This document shows positions 19,308 to 28,403 of a stretch of DNA of 64,000 bases, in pieces. The DNA comes from JABDMH01 sp965222645 (GTDB lineage Bacteria > Bacteroidota > Bacteroidia > Chitinophagales > Saprospiraceae), in contig OZ244968.1 of assembly GCA_965222645.1 (NCBI GenBank), forward strand, positions 4,402,001-4,466,000, given 5' to 3'. Numbering within the stretch: the stretch's first letter is position 1; the number at the start of each line of letters is the position of its first letter. The notes under the pieces are model-generated. The model saw only the letters and a list, made by a program, of their open reading frames with translations, ran no database searches and was not told where the DNA came from. The position numbers were made by a program, and so were the translations under genes.

Positions 19308-20342
19308 TCACAGAAACATCCAATGCCATTTTACAATTCCTCCGGATCGGTACTCCAGCGCTGGTGCAGGGACCTTGAAGATGTTGAGTACATTAAAGAC
19401 AGTCTTAAGGAAGGGACTCCCCGTAGGTATTTTACGAAAGTCGATATCAGGTGACAGATACCATTGTCTGTATCTCGGATATTGATCAGCGGGCAACCAA
19501 TACGAGCCACCGGATTCTGTCCAACTGTTGGTATAACCTCCGAAGAGATTTTCACTTCCATACCCAATAGCAATGTTGAGCCACCCGGGAATTTTGCTTC
19601 CCGTCACAAAGGAATAGGGATTGACGGAAATCCAAATCGTTTGGGCGTTATAGTCTTTGAGGTATTTTTCGAAGAAATTCATACCAAAAAGTTGATCCGT
19701 TCTTTGCCTCAGTGAACTTGTACTATTGGGATTCGTCCCCGGGATCGGAGAAGAAGAATAGTTCTTTGGCCAGGAAGAAACCTTCATTCTTATGCGTTGA
19801 TCTTGCCAGATTAATTGTTGACTTGTAAACAGGGACACCCCGGCGATATTGTACAGCATGTCGGCAATGGAGAATCCCCACCTGTCTGAATAGGCATCGA
19901 ACATCTCAACGGTGCCTTGATAAAGTAGTCCCAGTCCAGATGCCAACCAAACAGCATTTTTCTCCTTCATGCCGGTCCATTTACTGCCTCTGAAGCTTAT
20001 CTCACTTTCGAAGTAGGAAGTGAAAAAATGGCCCGCTTTATCCATGTTATTCCATTCGCCCCGGTCATTAAAGAAATGAAATGATGTACGACCGTGCCCC
20101 TTGTACCAGGCTTCATTAAGTCCCCACACGGTAGCTCCATAGATGATTGTGCCTGCCGCTGCAACCTGGATAAAACGCGTGCGATCAAATGTATCTTTTG
20201 GCGTGAAGAATGACTGAGCATGAGATTGGTTGGCCAGGAGTATGACTGGGAGGAAAAGCAAGCAAATGCCCTTCCCTACCTTCAATGATTGAATGGGCAA
20301 TAGGTCCACGTCTCCGCTATTTTCAGTGATTAGTCCTGGCAA
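19308..20342 (-). CDS. DUF2279 family protein, exported
   Basis: Up to 344 residues. A signal sequence ends near NQSHAQS. From ATG 20342 the leader is long and acidic before the hydrophobic part, so in-frame TTG codons at 20300 or 20285 could be the real start. The core has YGATVWGLNEAWYKGHGR, FFNDRGEWNNMDKAGHFFTSY and ADMLYNIAGV, which I recognise as the DUF2279 pattern of Bacteroidota envelope proteins with no settled function. It is divergent from the PorP/SprF gene across a 149-base spacer that contains a perfect inverted repeat. Confidence 0.75.
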   Translation of the reverse strand: MPGLITENSGDVDLLPIQSLKVGKGICLLFLPVILLANQSHAQSFFTPKDTFDRTRFIQVAAAGTIIYGATVWGLNEAWYKGHGRTSFHFFNDRGEWNNMDKAGHFFTSYFESEISFRGSKWTGMKEKNAVWLASGLGLLYQGTVEMFDAYSDRWGFSIADMLYNIAGVSLFTSQQLIWQDQRIRMKVSSWPKNYSSSPIPGTNPNSTSSLRQRTDQLFGMNFFEKYLKDYNAQTIWISVNPYSFVTGSKIPGWLNIAIGYGSENLFGGYTNSWTESGGSYWLPADQYPRYRQWYLSPDIDFRKIPTGSPFLKTVFNVLNIFKVPAPALEYRSGGIVKWHWMFL

Positions 20343-20389
20343 TATTCTGAAGAGATATCGTTCTAAATAATAATAGGTAATTTAGATCC

Positions 20390-20417
20390 CAAATATTGTG
20401 ATAAATTACAATATTTG
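20390..20417. promoter_or_regulatory. perfect 10-bp inverted repeat in divergent spacer
   Basis: CAAATATTGT (20390-20399) and ACAATATTTG (20408-20417) are exact reverse complements around an 8-base spacer. The site lies between the divergent DUF2279 and PorP/SprF genes. Each arm ends in an AnnTTTG-like hexamer, so it may be a two-way promoter core or a dimeric repressor site. No regulator gene is adjacent. Confidence 0.4.
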
Positions 20418-20491
20418 TCAATGTACTTCGAAAGCCCTGCTTTGAAGATGAGTTGATTTGTTGCCTTTTTGCACTACAATTGGACCTATAT

Positions 20492-21520
20492 ATGATTGCG
20501 AAGTTACGATACATTTTAGGGGTGAGCCTGGTGATTTTAAGTGGTAGTATACTGGCTCAAGACCTTCATTTCACGCAGTATAATTTGGCCCCATTGAGCT
20601 TTAATCCTGCCATGACAGGTGGGTTTTACGGGTCGATACGGGTAGGAGGCATGTATCGAGATCAATGGGGTAGTGCATTTAAAACACCTGCCTTTTTTAT
20701 CGACAGCCCGATCCTAAAGGGATTCAGGAAACAGGACTGGATCGGAGTGGGGATGTTTGCCTTTCAGGATCAAGGGACAGCAGAGTACTTTCCATTTCAG
20801 TCTACTGACGCAAGCACCACGGGCATGATCCTCACCGGTGGTCTGTTGAGTTCTGCTGCCTATCATCTGGCACTGGATAAAAACCGCAACACCGTAATAG
20901 CCGTGGGCATACAGGGAGGCACACTATCCAAGAGAGTTGACGGTATGTTCACATTTGAAGACGCACTGCTTAGCAACGGCGGGACCCTGGAACAATTACC
21001 TTCTAAAGAGGATCCCAATACTTACCTCGATATTTCCGGGGGTCTTACGATCACCGGCAAAACCTCAGGACAGAGCTATTATCGACTTGGTTTCAGCATC
21101 TTGCACATCAGCAGGCCGAGGGCCAATGTATTGACAGCAGGGCAATCTAACCGCCTGCCAATGAAGATGGTGGGTTATGCATCTTACTATGCAGACATTA
21201 ACGAGAAACTGATTTTTACTCCATCGATCTTTGTTCAGTCTCTGGCCCCGGCTCGTGAGGTCGCAGTACAAGCTATGGCGGGTTATAAGTTGCCTAAGGA
21301 AAGTACAGTGCTGAGAGCTGGATTGGGATACCGGGTGGGAGATGCATTGCAACTATTATTTGGTGTGGATTACAAGGACCTGAGAGTGGGAGCAAGTTAC
21401 GATGTCACAGTGTCTGGCTTGAGCAGTCCCAATAATGCATTCGAACTGGGCGTTTCATATATAGCGCGTATTTACAAGAGACCTAAAGTGGATCCCATCA
21501 TTTTTTGTCCAAGATTTTAA
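20492..21520 (+). CDS. PorP/SprF family type IX secretion-associated outer-membrane protein
   Basis: A 342-residue protein from ATG 20492; the longer TTG frame adds only a Cys-rich lead before the signal peptide. The signal peptide ends at SGSILAQ. It is followed by the family hallmark LHFTQYNLAPLSFNPAMTGG and MYRDQW, then alternating beta-strands as in an outer-membrane barrel. The family helps place T9SS-exported adhesins at the surface (SprF for SprB) and is typically paired with OmpA/PD40 genes, as here nine bases downstream. A link to the giant repeat protein at 50137 is possible but they are not adjacent. Confidence 0.88.
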   Translation: MIAKLRYILGVSLVILSGSILAQDLHFTQYNLAPLSFNPAMTGGFYGSIRVGGMYRDQWGSAFKTPAFFIDSPILKGFRKQDWIGVGMFAFQDQGTAEYFPFQSTDASTTGMILTGGLLSSAAYHLALDKNRNTVIAVGIQGGTLSKRVDGMFTFEDALLSNGGTLEQLPSKEDPNTYLDISGGLTITGKTSGQSYYRLGFSILHISRPRANVLTAGQSNRLPMKMVGYASYYADINEKLIFTPSIFVQSLAPAREVAVQAMAGYKLPKESTVLRAGLGYRVGDALQLLFGVDYKDLRVGASYDVTVSGLSSPNNAFELGVSYIARIYKRPKVDPIIFCPRF

Positions 21521-21529
21521 GTCATTCTC

Positions 21530-23908
21530 ATGATTACAAAGTATTTACTCATTCTTCTTATGGTGACTGCATTCGTCATTGACCTGAATGCACAGCCTTT
21601 GGATGAAATACCATACAAATTTAAGTTGGAGGCAGCGGACACCGCGTTTACACGCATGGATTATTACAACGCGGCGGAGTGGTATGAGGAGTGTTATAAG
21701 GAGTCCAGAGAGCCGGCTTTAGCGCACAAGATTGCCTATTGCCACGACCGCATGCGAGATTACAAACGAGCCGAACGGTGGTATGCCCGGATTGTCCAGA
21801 AAGACACGGGAAATATGTATCCGGACCTAAAATTTGAATACGGTAGACTATTAAAGAAAAACGCAAAATACGAGGAGGCTGAAGTGGTATTTAATGAATT
21901 GCTGAGGAGTGGTAAAGCGACACAATACAACGACCGGATAGAAAACGAGTTGGTCGGTGTGGTCATGGCTCAAACTCTAAAGGCTCCTGACGACCTGCTG
22001 ATCGAAAGTGCTGGCAACCGGATAAATACGCGCAATAGTGAGGCATCACCCGCCGTGGGAGAGGATGGGGATCTCTATTACGTATCCTTTGACCAAAACG
22101 AAGTGATCAAAGTCACGAGTAAGAGTGAAGATTACCATTCCAAAATAATGAGATCAAGGAAGAGTGACAAGGGCAGGTTTCAGAAGGGTCAGGCAATCAG
22201 TGATAAAATAAATCGTCCGGGTTTTCACAACAGTCATGTTTCTTTCTCACCGGATTTTGCACGGATGTACTATACGAGGGCTATTGTAGAAGGTGGGGAG
22301 GTCACAGTCTCTGATTTATACTATAGTGACGCATCGAGAGGAGGTTGGGGAGCCCCGCAACCGATCTCATCGCTCAATGGTCAGTTTGTAAACAAGCATC
22401 CTGTGGTAGCCGATCTATTCGGCGGTGAAGTACTTTTATTTTCCTCTACAAGGCCGGGATCAATTGGCGGTCTGGACCTTTTTTACGCTCCTATTACCGG
22501 TGATGGATCGTTTGGGCAGCCTGTTAGCCTGGGAGATGCGGTCAATACAACGGGAGATGAGATTACTCCGCAGTTTGCGGAGGGCTTTTTGTATTTCAGT
22601 AGTGATGGCCATCCTACATTGGGAGGTTTCGACATTTTTATGAGCGAGTGGGATGGAAGCAAATTACTCCCGGCCCAAAATATGGGTAAAGGAATAAATA
22701 CCTCCGTTGATGACCTCTATTATACCCCTGGCGGGGATGACGCCGGCTACCTGGTATCTAACCGGGATGGCACGCGATCGGTAAAGAGCAAAACATGTTG
22801 TGATGATATATTCACCTTTGCTAAGAAAGATATTATTATCAAGCTTTTGGCAACTGTCTTTGAAGACGAGACACCATTGCCTGGAGCGACGATAAAAATG
22901 TATCAGAAAATTGCCGAGGAGTTGGGATTTCCGGATGTGCAAAAAAATGAAGAAGGCAATGAGTTTGATTTTGCCTTAGATGCCGATCGAGCTTATAAGG
23001 TGATTGTGGAACGCGAGGGATACTATCCCGACACGGCAGAGTTTAATACAGTAGGAGTAAGAGAATCGAAAAATTTTCGGGGGACATTCAGGCTAAAACC
23101 AAAGCCAAAGGATACCGGTCCTGAGACAGAGGTCCTCACGATATACGAGCCCATCAGGCTCGAAAACATCTACTACGATCTCGATGATGATAAGATCTTA
23201 CCCGATGCGGAGGGAGATCTCGATTTTGTCTATGATTTAATGACCCGTTATCCGGAAATGGTAATCGAATTGTCGAGTCACACGGATTCCCGGGGGAAGG
23301 ATGGTTACAACCTGGATTTGTCTCTGCGCAGGGCCAATTCAGCACGCCAGTACTTAGTACAGAGGGGGATCGAGGGGTCCCGGATAAAGGCGGTTGGTTA
23401 TGGTGAAAAAAGGATTTTGAATAGATGCACGAATGGCGTAGAATGCTCGGAGGAAGAGCACAGACGCAATCGCCGTACGGAGTTTACCATTATCGAGGGC
23501 CCACAACGGATCGAAGTGCAAAAAGAACAAAAGAAATCGGCTACACCACCGCAGGGTCAAGATGACGGTGGATCTGCCAGCACGGATGGAGGTCCACCTG
23601 AAATAGAGTTTGAAAAAAATGAAATAGATCTCGGCCGGATAAAGGAAGGAGAAAAAACGAAAAGTGTATTTGCATTTAAAAATGTGGGAGATAGCGAATT
23701 AATAATTGATCTGGTTACGGCATGTGAATGCACTGACCTTGACTGGCCGCGGGATCCCATCTTACCCGGGGAGGAGGGTATAATCAGCATCGAGTACAAT
23801 AGTGAGGGAAAAGAGGGTCAGCAAGACGTAACCGTAGATGTGATAGCAAACACGGATCCGATTGTGACTCAAGCTTTTTTTAGCGTTTTTGTCGAAAAAA
23901 TCAACTGA
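21530..23908 (+). CDS. OmpA-family envelope protein with TPR, PD40 propeller and C-terminal DUF1573 domain
   Basis: A 792-residue exported protein with domains in order. A signal peptide ends near LNAQ, then TPR-like helices lie at about 25-150. PD40-type beta-propeller blades at about 169-420 include SPDFARMYYTRA and FSSDGHPTLGGFDIFMS. A carboxypeptidase-regulatory-like strand domain lies at about 438-530. An OmpA peptidoglycan-binding domain at about 543-655 shows SSHTDSRGKDGYN and RRNRRTEF. A DUF1573 domain at about 690-790 (IEFEKNEIDLGRIKEGE) is fused to the end. The first four parts resemble PorE-type proteins that anchor the T9SS to peptidoglycan; the added DUF1573 domain is less usual. 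It is co-transcribed with the PorP/SprF gene. Confidence 0.87.
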   Translation: MITKYLLILLMVTAFVIDLNAQPLDEIPYKFKLEAADTAFTRMDYYNAAEWYEECYKESREPALAHKIAYCHDRMRDYKRAERWYARIVQKDTGNMYPDLKFEYGRLLKKNAKYEEAEVVFNELLRSGKATQYNDRIENELVGVVMAQTLKAPDDLLIESAGNRINTRNSEASPAVGEDGDLYYVSFDQNEVIKVTSKSEDYHSKIMRSRKSDKGRFQKGQAISDKINRPGFHNSHVSFSPDFARMYYTRAIVEGGEVTVSDLYYSDASRGGWGAPQPISSLNGQFVNKHPVVADLFGGEVLLFSSTRPGSIGGLDLFYAPITGDGSFGQPVSLGDAVNTTGDEITPQFAEGFLYFSSDGHPTLGGFDIFMSEWDGSKLLPAQNMGKGINTSVDDLYYTPGGDDAGYLVSNRDGTRSVKSKTCCDDIFTFAKKDIIIKLLATVFEDETPLPGATIKMYQKIAEELGFPDVQKNEEGNEFDFALDADRAYKVIVEREGYYPDTAEFNTVGVRESKNFRGTFRLKPKPKDTGPETEVLTIYEPIRLENIYYDLDDDKILPDAEGDLDFVYDLMTRYPEMVIELSSHTDSRGKDGYNLDLSLRRANSARQYLVQRGIEGSRIKAVGYGEKRILNRCTNGVECSEEEHRRNRRTEFTIIEGPQRIEVQKEQKKSATPPQGQDDGGSASTDGGPPEIEFEKNEIDLGRIKEGEKTKSVFAFKNVGDSELIIDLVTACECTDLDWPRDPILPGEEGIISIEYNSEGKEGQQDVTVDVIANTDPIVTQAFFSVFVEKIN

Positions 23909-24019
23909 TCCGGGTGCTTCTGAGTCATGAGTATTCCGGGTTTGGTCGTCTCTGCATTTAGATGAAGTCTAAATAAATATTGCCAAAAAAGCGGGGGGAT
24001 GATATATCGCAAAGGTTTC

Positions 24020-24027
24020 TATATTTG
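24020..24027 (+). promoter_or_regulatory. TAnnTTTG-type promoter element before nqrA
   Basis: TATATTTG matches the Bacteroidota -7 box TAnnTTTG. Transcription would begin a few bases after it, leaving GTG 24030 at or before the transcript start. This favours GTG 24069 as the nqrA start. No clear -33 TTG box was found at the usual distance, so the call is tentative. Confidence 0.4.
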
Positions 24028-24068
24028 CGGTGATTTTTAAGAAACGGTTTTACAAAAAAACTCACAGC

Positions 24069-25670
24069 GTGTTGGCCAAATTTGTCAGACTAATCCTGAG
24101 TACTGTTTTGTTCAGCACAATTTCTTCCACTTTATTGTTTTCTCAGGGTCAGGGAGGTTCCACACTACTGCTGAACAATGGGCTTATGATCGCCGTTGCC
24201 ATTGTCCTGCTCATTGCGGTATATCTTCTTACGGAAAATTTAATGGGAATCAGGGGAGGTGGATCGGCCGGGCCTGAGAAACCAAAATCTAGTGGCGGGA
24301 TGCCAAGCTATGTAAGAGGACATGCAAAGCGGCTCAAACGAGGACATAATATAAGGTTGAAAGGTGCTCCCACTTCTAATGTGACTGAAGTTGGTGTACG
24401 CACATTTGCCCTCCAACCACCAAATTTCATTGGGATATCTCCAATTCCCAAAGTGACAGTCATCGAGGGAGATGAGGTCATGGCAGGGGATGTGTTGTTT
24501 TATGACAAAAAGAGACCCGCCATTAAATATGTGTCTCCAGTAAGCGGGGAAATTGTCTCTGTAAACCGTGGGGCCAAAAGATCAATTGCTGAGGTAGTGA
24601 TATTGGCTGATAAGGAGCAGCGGTACAAGGTGTCTAAAGAGATTGATCTGGACAAAGCTTCGCGTGAGGAAATTGTGAATTTCCTTCTGGATTCCGGAGG
24701 TTGGCCGCTGATTCGACAGAGGCCGTATGATATTGTGCCCGATCCTGGCCGGGTACCCGACAATATCTTTGTTACCACATTTGACACTGCCCCTTTGGCT
24801 CCTGATTCAGCACTGGTGGTGCGGGATCGAGAAAAGGAGTTTTCAACCGGGATAAAGTTGCTGTCAATGCTCACCAGCGGCAAGGTACATTTGGGGTTAT
24901 CGGCCAATGGTAAAAGCAGCCCGCCACCCGTCTTTACCGAAACCAATCACTCGGATAAACACTGGTTTGCTGGGCCGCATCCCACCGGAAATGTAGGAGT
25001 GCAGATTCACCATATTGACCCTATAGGAAAGGGGATGGTCTGGGTGCTGGGAGTGCAAGAGGTCATTACCTTGGGTTCATTGATTACTGAGCAGAGATTT
25101 GATGGAAGAAGGGTGATAGCGATCGGAGGTGAGGGAGTTGAAAATCCAAGACATGTATACACCCATCTGGGGGCAAAGCTGAGTGACTTGTTAGGCACAA
25201 CAGAGTCAGTGGCTAAGATGCGAATAATCTCCGGGGATGTGCTTTCAGGAAGAAAAAAAGCGGTAGATGGTTTTTTAAATTTTTACGACGATCAAGTGAC
25301 GGTAATTCCGGAGGGAAAATCTTACCAGTTTTTTGGTTGGTTGTTTCCGACTAAAATGCTGCCCAGTGTATCGCGAACATTTCCGGGTTTTCTCATGAAA
25401 AATTATGAGTATAATGTAGACACCAATACTCATGGAGAAGAGCGGGCTTTTGTAATGACGGGCCAGTACGAGAAACTCTTGCCCATGGATATTTATCCCA
25501 ATCACCTGATGAAAGCCATTTTGGCCAAAGATTTTGAAAAAATGGAAGGTCTGGGAATCTACGAACTCAGCGAAGAAGATTTGGCACTTTGTGAATTTGC
25601 ATGTACATCAAAACAACCCTTGCAGCATATTTTAAGGGCGGGTCTGGATCTAATGCGGGAGCAGGGTTGA
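24069..25670 (+). CDS. nqrA: Na+-translocating NADH:quinone reductase subunit A, with N-terminal membrane extension
   Basis: Subunit A of the six-subunit Na+-pumping NADH dehydrogenase. The conserved protein starts near RLKRGHNIRLKGAP and includes IPKVTVIEGDEV, SPVSGEIVSVNRG, HPTGNVGVQIHHIDP and the C-terminal ALCEFACTSKQPLQ. Before it lie about 75 extra residues: a signal-peptide-like run (LILSTVLFSTISSTLLFSQ), then a membrane helix (LMIAVAIVLLIAVYLL) and a Gly/Ser linker. Typical NqrA lacks these and is peripheral on the cytoplasmic side. Start choice: GTG 24069 lies 41 bases after a TAnnTTTG box and gives a compact signal peptide; GTG 24030 is the longest option and ATG 24186 would begin inside the helix. 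It is the first gene of nqrABCDEF. Confidence 0.9.
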   Translation: MLAKFVRLILSTVLFSTISSTLLFSQGQGGSTLLLNNGLMIAVAIVLLIAVYLLTENLMGIRGGGSAGPEKPKSSGGMPSYVRGHAKRLKRGHNIRLKGAPTSNVTEVGVRTFALQPPNFIGISPIPKVTVIEGDEVMAGDVLFYDKKRPAIKYVSPVSGEIVSVNRGAKRSIAEVVILADKEQRYKVSKEIDLDKASREEIVNFLLDSGGWPLIRQRPYDIVPDPGRVPDNIFVTTFDTAPLAPDSALVVRDREKEFSTGIKLLSMLTSGKVHLGLSANGKSSPPPVFTETNHSDKHWFAGPHPTGNVGVQIHHIDPIGKGMVWVLGVQEVITLGSLITEQRFDGRRVIAIGGEGVENPRHVYTHLGAKLSDLLGTTESVAKMRIISGDVLSGRKKAVDGFLNFYDDQVTVIPEGKSYQFFGWLFPTKMLPSVSRTFPGFLMKNYEYNVDTNTHGEERAFVMTGQYEKLLPMDIYPNHLMKAILAKDFEKMEGLGIYELSEEDLALCEFACTSKQPLQHILRAGLDLMREQG

Positions 25671-25686
25671 CGATTTTAAAAATGAA

Positions 25687-26931
25687 ATGAGCAAACTCTT
25701 AAATTTTGTAAAAAAGATAGAGCCCAAGAAAGGCACTTTTCTTCATACACTATATGATGGGTTTTTTACATTGCTTTATACCCCGGATGAGGTAACTCAC
25801 GGAGGAACCCACATCAAGGACGGAATGGACTTAAAGCGCACCATGGTGCACGTGGTGATTGCCCTCCAACTTTGCTATCTTTTTGGATGCTATAATATAG
25901 GTCATCAACATTTTACCGCCCTTGGTGAATACACAGGCCTGTTAGAAGGATTCCATCTCAAGTTATTTTTTGGGATTGGAAAATTGCTTGTGCTTTTTAT
26001 TGTGACTCATGTTGTGGGACTGGGAATTGAGTTTTATTACGCATTTAAGAAAGGGCATGGCATCGAGGAGGGATTCCTGGTGACAGGGGCATTAATTCCC
26101 TTGATCATGCCACCGGACCTCCCCATATGGATCCTGGTGTTGGCAGTGGCATTTGCCGTTTGGATCGGGAAGGAAGCTTTTGGGGGTACTGGGATGAATA
26201 TTTGGAATATCGCACTGCTTGCGCGGGCATTTGTCTTTTTCGCTTATCCCACGACGATTTCCGGAGACCAGGTTTGGGTGTCCGGTGTTGGAACGACAGC
26301 ACCGGGACAAATGGCAGAATATGGCATATGGCATGACCTCTGTAATTCGGTATTCGAGATGTTTGGAGCTGCGACCTTCGACAGCAGTTCAGCGGTTGTG
26401 GATGGCTTTACCGGGGCAACACCATTGATACTTGCCTATCAGGGGGGCTGGGAGGCGGTCACCCAGGTGTATTCGGAGGCGCAAATGTGGTGGGGTGCGA
26501 TTCCCGGATCCGTAGGAGAAACTTCAAAACCTCTGGTACTATTGGGAGCACTCTTCTTGTTGGTCACCGGCATTGCAAGCTGGCGGATAATGTTTAGTAT
26601 GCTTATGGGTGCCGTAGTGATGGCGCTTTTACTAAATATGTGGGGTGCTACACCGTTTATGGAGGTCCCGTGGTACTATCATTTTTACATGGGTAGTTTC
26701 TTCTTTGCCATGGCATTTATGGCGACAGACCCGGTTACGGCAGCATCGACAAATCGAGGTAAGTGGATATATGGGTTTCTGATCGGATTTATTGGCATCA
26801 TTATCCGTGTTTTAAATCCAGCGTATCCCGAGGGATGGATGTTGGCTATTTTATTACTCAATACATTTGCCCCGTTGATTGATCATTTTGTGCTGCAGGG
26901 CAATATGTCTAAAAGATTAAAACGTGCATAA
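25687..26931 (+). CDS. nqrB: Na+-translocating NADH:quinone reductase subunit B
   Basis: A 414-residue integral membrane subunit with about ten helices. The flavinylation motif is DGFTGATPL (Asp239 to Thr245), where Thr245 should carry covalent FMN. The conserved N-terminal stretch KGTFLHTLYDGFFTLLYTPD is present. The subunit takes part in electron transfer to quinone and Na+ passage. It starts 16 bases after nqrA and overlaps nqrC by eight bases. Confidence 0.95.
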   Translation: MSKLLNFVKKIEPKKGTFLHTLYDGFFTLLYTPDEVTHGGTHIKDGMDLKRTMVHVVIALQLCYLFGCYNIGHQHFTALGEYTGLLEGFHLKLFFGIGKLLVLFIVTHVVGLGIEFYYAFKKGHGIEEGFLVTGALIPLIMPPDLPIWILVLAVAFAVWIGKEAFGGTGMNIWNIALLARAFVFFAYPTTISGDQVWVSGVGTTAPGQMAEYGIWHDLCNSVFEMFGAATFDSSSAVVDGFTGATPLILAYQGGWEAVTQVYSEAQMWWGAIPGSVGETSKPLVLLGALFLLVTGIASWRIMFSMLMGAVVMALLLNMWGATPFMEVPWYYHFYMGSFFFAMAFMATDPVTAASTNRGKWIYGFLIGFIGIIIRVLNPAYPEGWMLAILLLNTFAPLIDHFVLQGNMSKRLKRA

Positions 26932-27637
26932 TACCAGGTATATCGTCACATTTGTAGCAGTCCTTACTGCGGTAGTGGCATTAGTCCTGTCACTTCTGGC
27001 CACCGGGCTGAAACCCATCCATGACCGGAACGAAGCCATTTATAATAAAAAGGCCATTTTATCTGCGATCGAGGATGATCTGGACTCCAAGGCAGCCGAT
27101 ATGGAAGCCGATCAAATACAATCCATTTTTGATGAAAAGATCGAGCAGGTGGTGGTAGATATGGAAGGCAAGCTGGTCGAGGGAATTCAAGCAGAGGATA
27201 TTGATATGGCAAAGGAGAAAAAAAAGCCCCTGGAGGATCAGCGATTACCCGTCTATATTTATAATGGAGCACAGGGTAAAATCTACATTGTATCAGTGAG
27301 AGGGAGTGGGCTATGGGATGAGATATGGGGCAGTATCGCACTCAAGAATGATTTTAATACAATTGTCGGGGCGGCTTTTGATCACACCGGTGAGACTCCA
27401 GGACTGGGTGCAGAAATTAAAGACAATCCAAGTTTCTCAGCTCAATTTGTCAATAAGAAATTTTATGATGACTCCGGAAAATTTGTTTCGGTGGGTGTGG
27501 TGAAAGGAGGAGTAAAGAATCCTGAGCATCAGGTCGATGCTATTAGTGGTGCCACCATTACATGCAATGGAGTTGATGAGATGCTAGACCGGGGCATCCG
27601 ATATTATGAGCCCTATTTTAGTAAGGAGAAAAAATGA
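26924..27637 (+). CDS. nqrC: Na+-translocating NADH:quinone reductase subunit C
   Basis: A 237-residue subunit with one N-terminal membrane helix and a periplasmic FMN-binding domain. The flavinylation motif is DAISGAT (Asp205 to Thr211), and ETPGLGAEI is the family's conserved turn. It starts at GTG 26924, inside the nqrB end, which is the only start that keeps the membrane helix. It passes electrons between the NqrF/NqrD-E iron centre and NqrB FMN according to the known mechanism. The nqrD gene follows after 38 bases. Confidence 0.94.
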   Translation: MHNTRYIVTFVAVLTAVVALVLSLLATGLKPIHDRNEAIYNKKAILSAIEDDLDSKAADMEADQIQSIFDEKIEQVVVDMEGKLVEGIQAEDIDMAKEKKKPLEDQRLPVYIYNGAQGKIYIVSVRGSGLWDEIWGSIALKNDFNTIVGAAFDHTGETPGLGAEIKDNPSFSAQFVNKKFYDDSGKFVSVGVVKGGVKNPEHQVDAISGATITCNGVDEMLDRGIRYYEPYFSKEKK

Positions 27638-27675
27638 TAGAGTCTTTTTCTTGAAAATTCTAAAAAAGTAAAAAA

Positions 27676-28395
27676 ATGGCTGAGGCGGGAGTAAAAAATC
27701 CGGTCACAAAAGAAAGGGAACCATTATTTGGACCGAAGGAGAAAAGGCTGATTACCGATCCTCTAAATGATAATAATCCGATCACCGTACAAGTACTGGG
27801 TATATGCTCAGCATTAGCCGTTACCACATTGGTCTATCCCTCGGTCATCATGGCAATAGCGGTAATTTTTGTTTGTGCATTCTCCAGTCTGTTTACATCA
27901 CTGCTCCGCAAGAGCATTCCCAAGCAGGTCAGGATGATTGTGCAGCTGGTCATTATTGCCACGCTGGTCACAGTGGTGGAACAGGTATTGAAAGCACTAA
28001 ATTTTGACGTATACAAGCAACTCGCTGTCTTCATCGGCCTGATCATTACCAATTGTATTGTGATGGGAAGACTGGAGGCATTTGCCATGGCCAATAAACC
28101 CTGGAGATCATTTCTCGATGGTATTGGCAATGGTCTGGGTTATGGAGCCATTTTAATTATCGTTGCATTGATAAGAGAGTTTTTTGGCAAAGGCACTCTT
28201 TTTGCCGGCAGTCCGCTGGCCTGGAAAATAATTGGACCATCATCTGAATATATGCTGGATACAGCAAGTATAAGTTGGCTGGGCTGGTATCAAAATAATA
28301 ATTTGATGGTGTTATCCGGTGCAGCAATGTTTATTATTGGAATCTTGATTTGGATTCACAGATCGTGGAATCCTAAATTGGTAGATATATCCTAA
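27676..28395 (+). CDS. nqrD: Na+-translocating NADH:quinone reductase subunit D
   Basis: A 239-residue integral membrane protein with six helices. Conserved features are LGICSALAVTT near the first helix and FIGLIITNCIVMGRLEAFAM, which contains the Cys that helps bind the intramembrane iron centre with NqrE. The pair forms the core of the Na+ channel region. The N-terminus is about 30 residues longer and more charged than in gammaproteobacterial NqrD. It precedes nqrE by eight bases. Confidence 0.94.
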   Translation: MAEAGVKNPVTKEREPLFGPKEKRLITDPLNDNNPITVQVLGICSALAVTTLVYPSVIMAIAVIFVCAFSSLFTSLLRKSIPKQVRMIVQLVIIATLVTVVEQVLKALNFDVYKQLAVFIGLIITNCIVMGRLEAFAMANKPWRSFLDGIGNGLGYGAILIIVALIREFFGKGTLFAGSPLAWKIIGPSSEYMLDTASISWLGWYQNNNLMVLSGAAMFIIGILIWIHRSWNPKLVDIS

Positions 28396-28403
28396 AACTA
28401 GAC

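Noticed and set aside
24030..24068. Longer nqrA start at GTG 24030
   Set aside because: It lies three bases after a TAnnTTTG box, so it would fall at or before the transcript start; kept only as an alternative.
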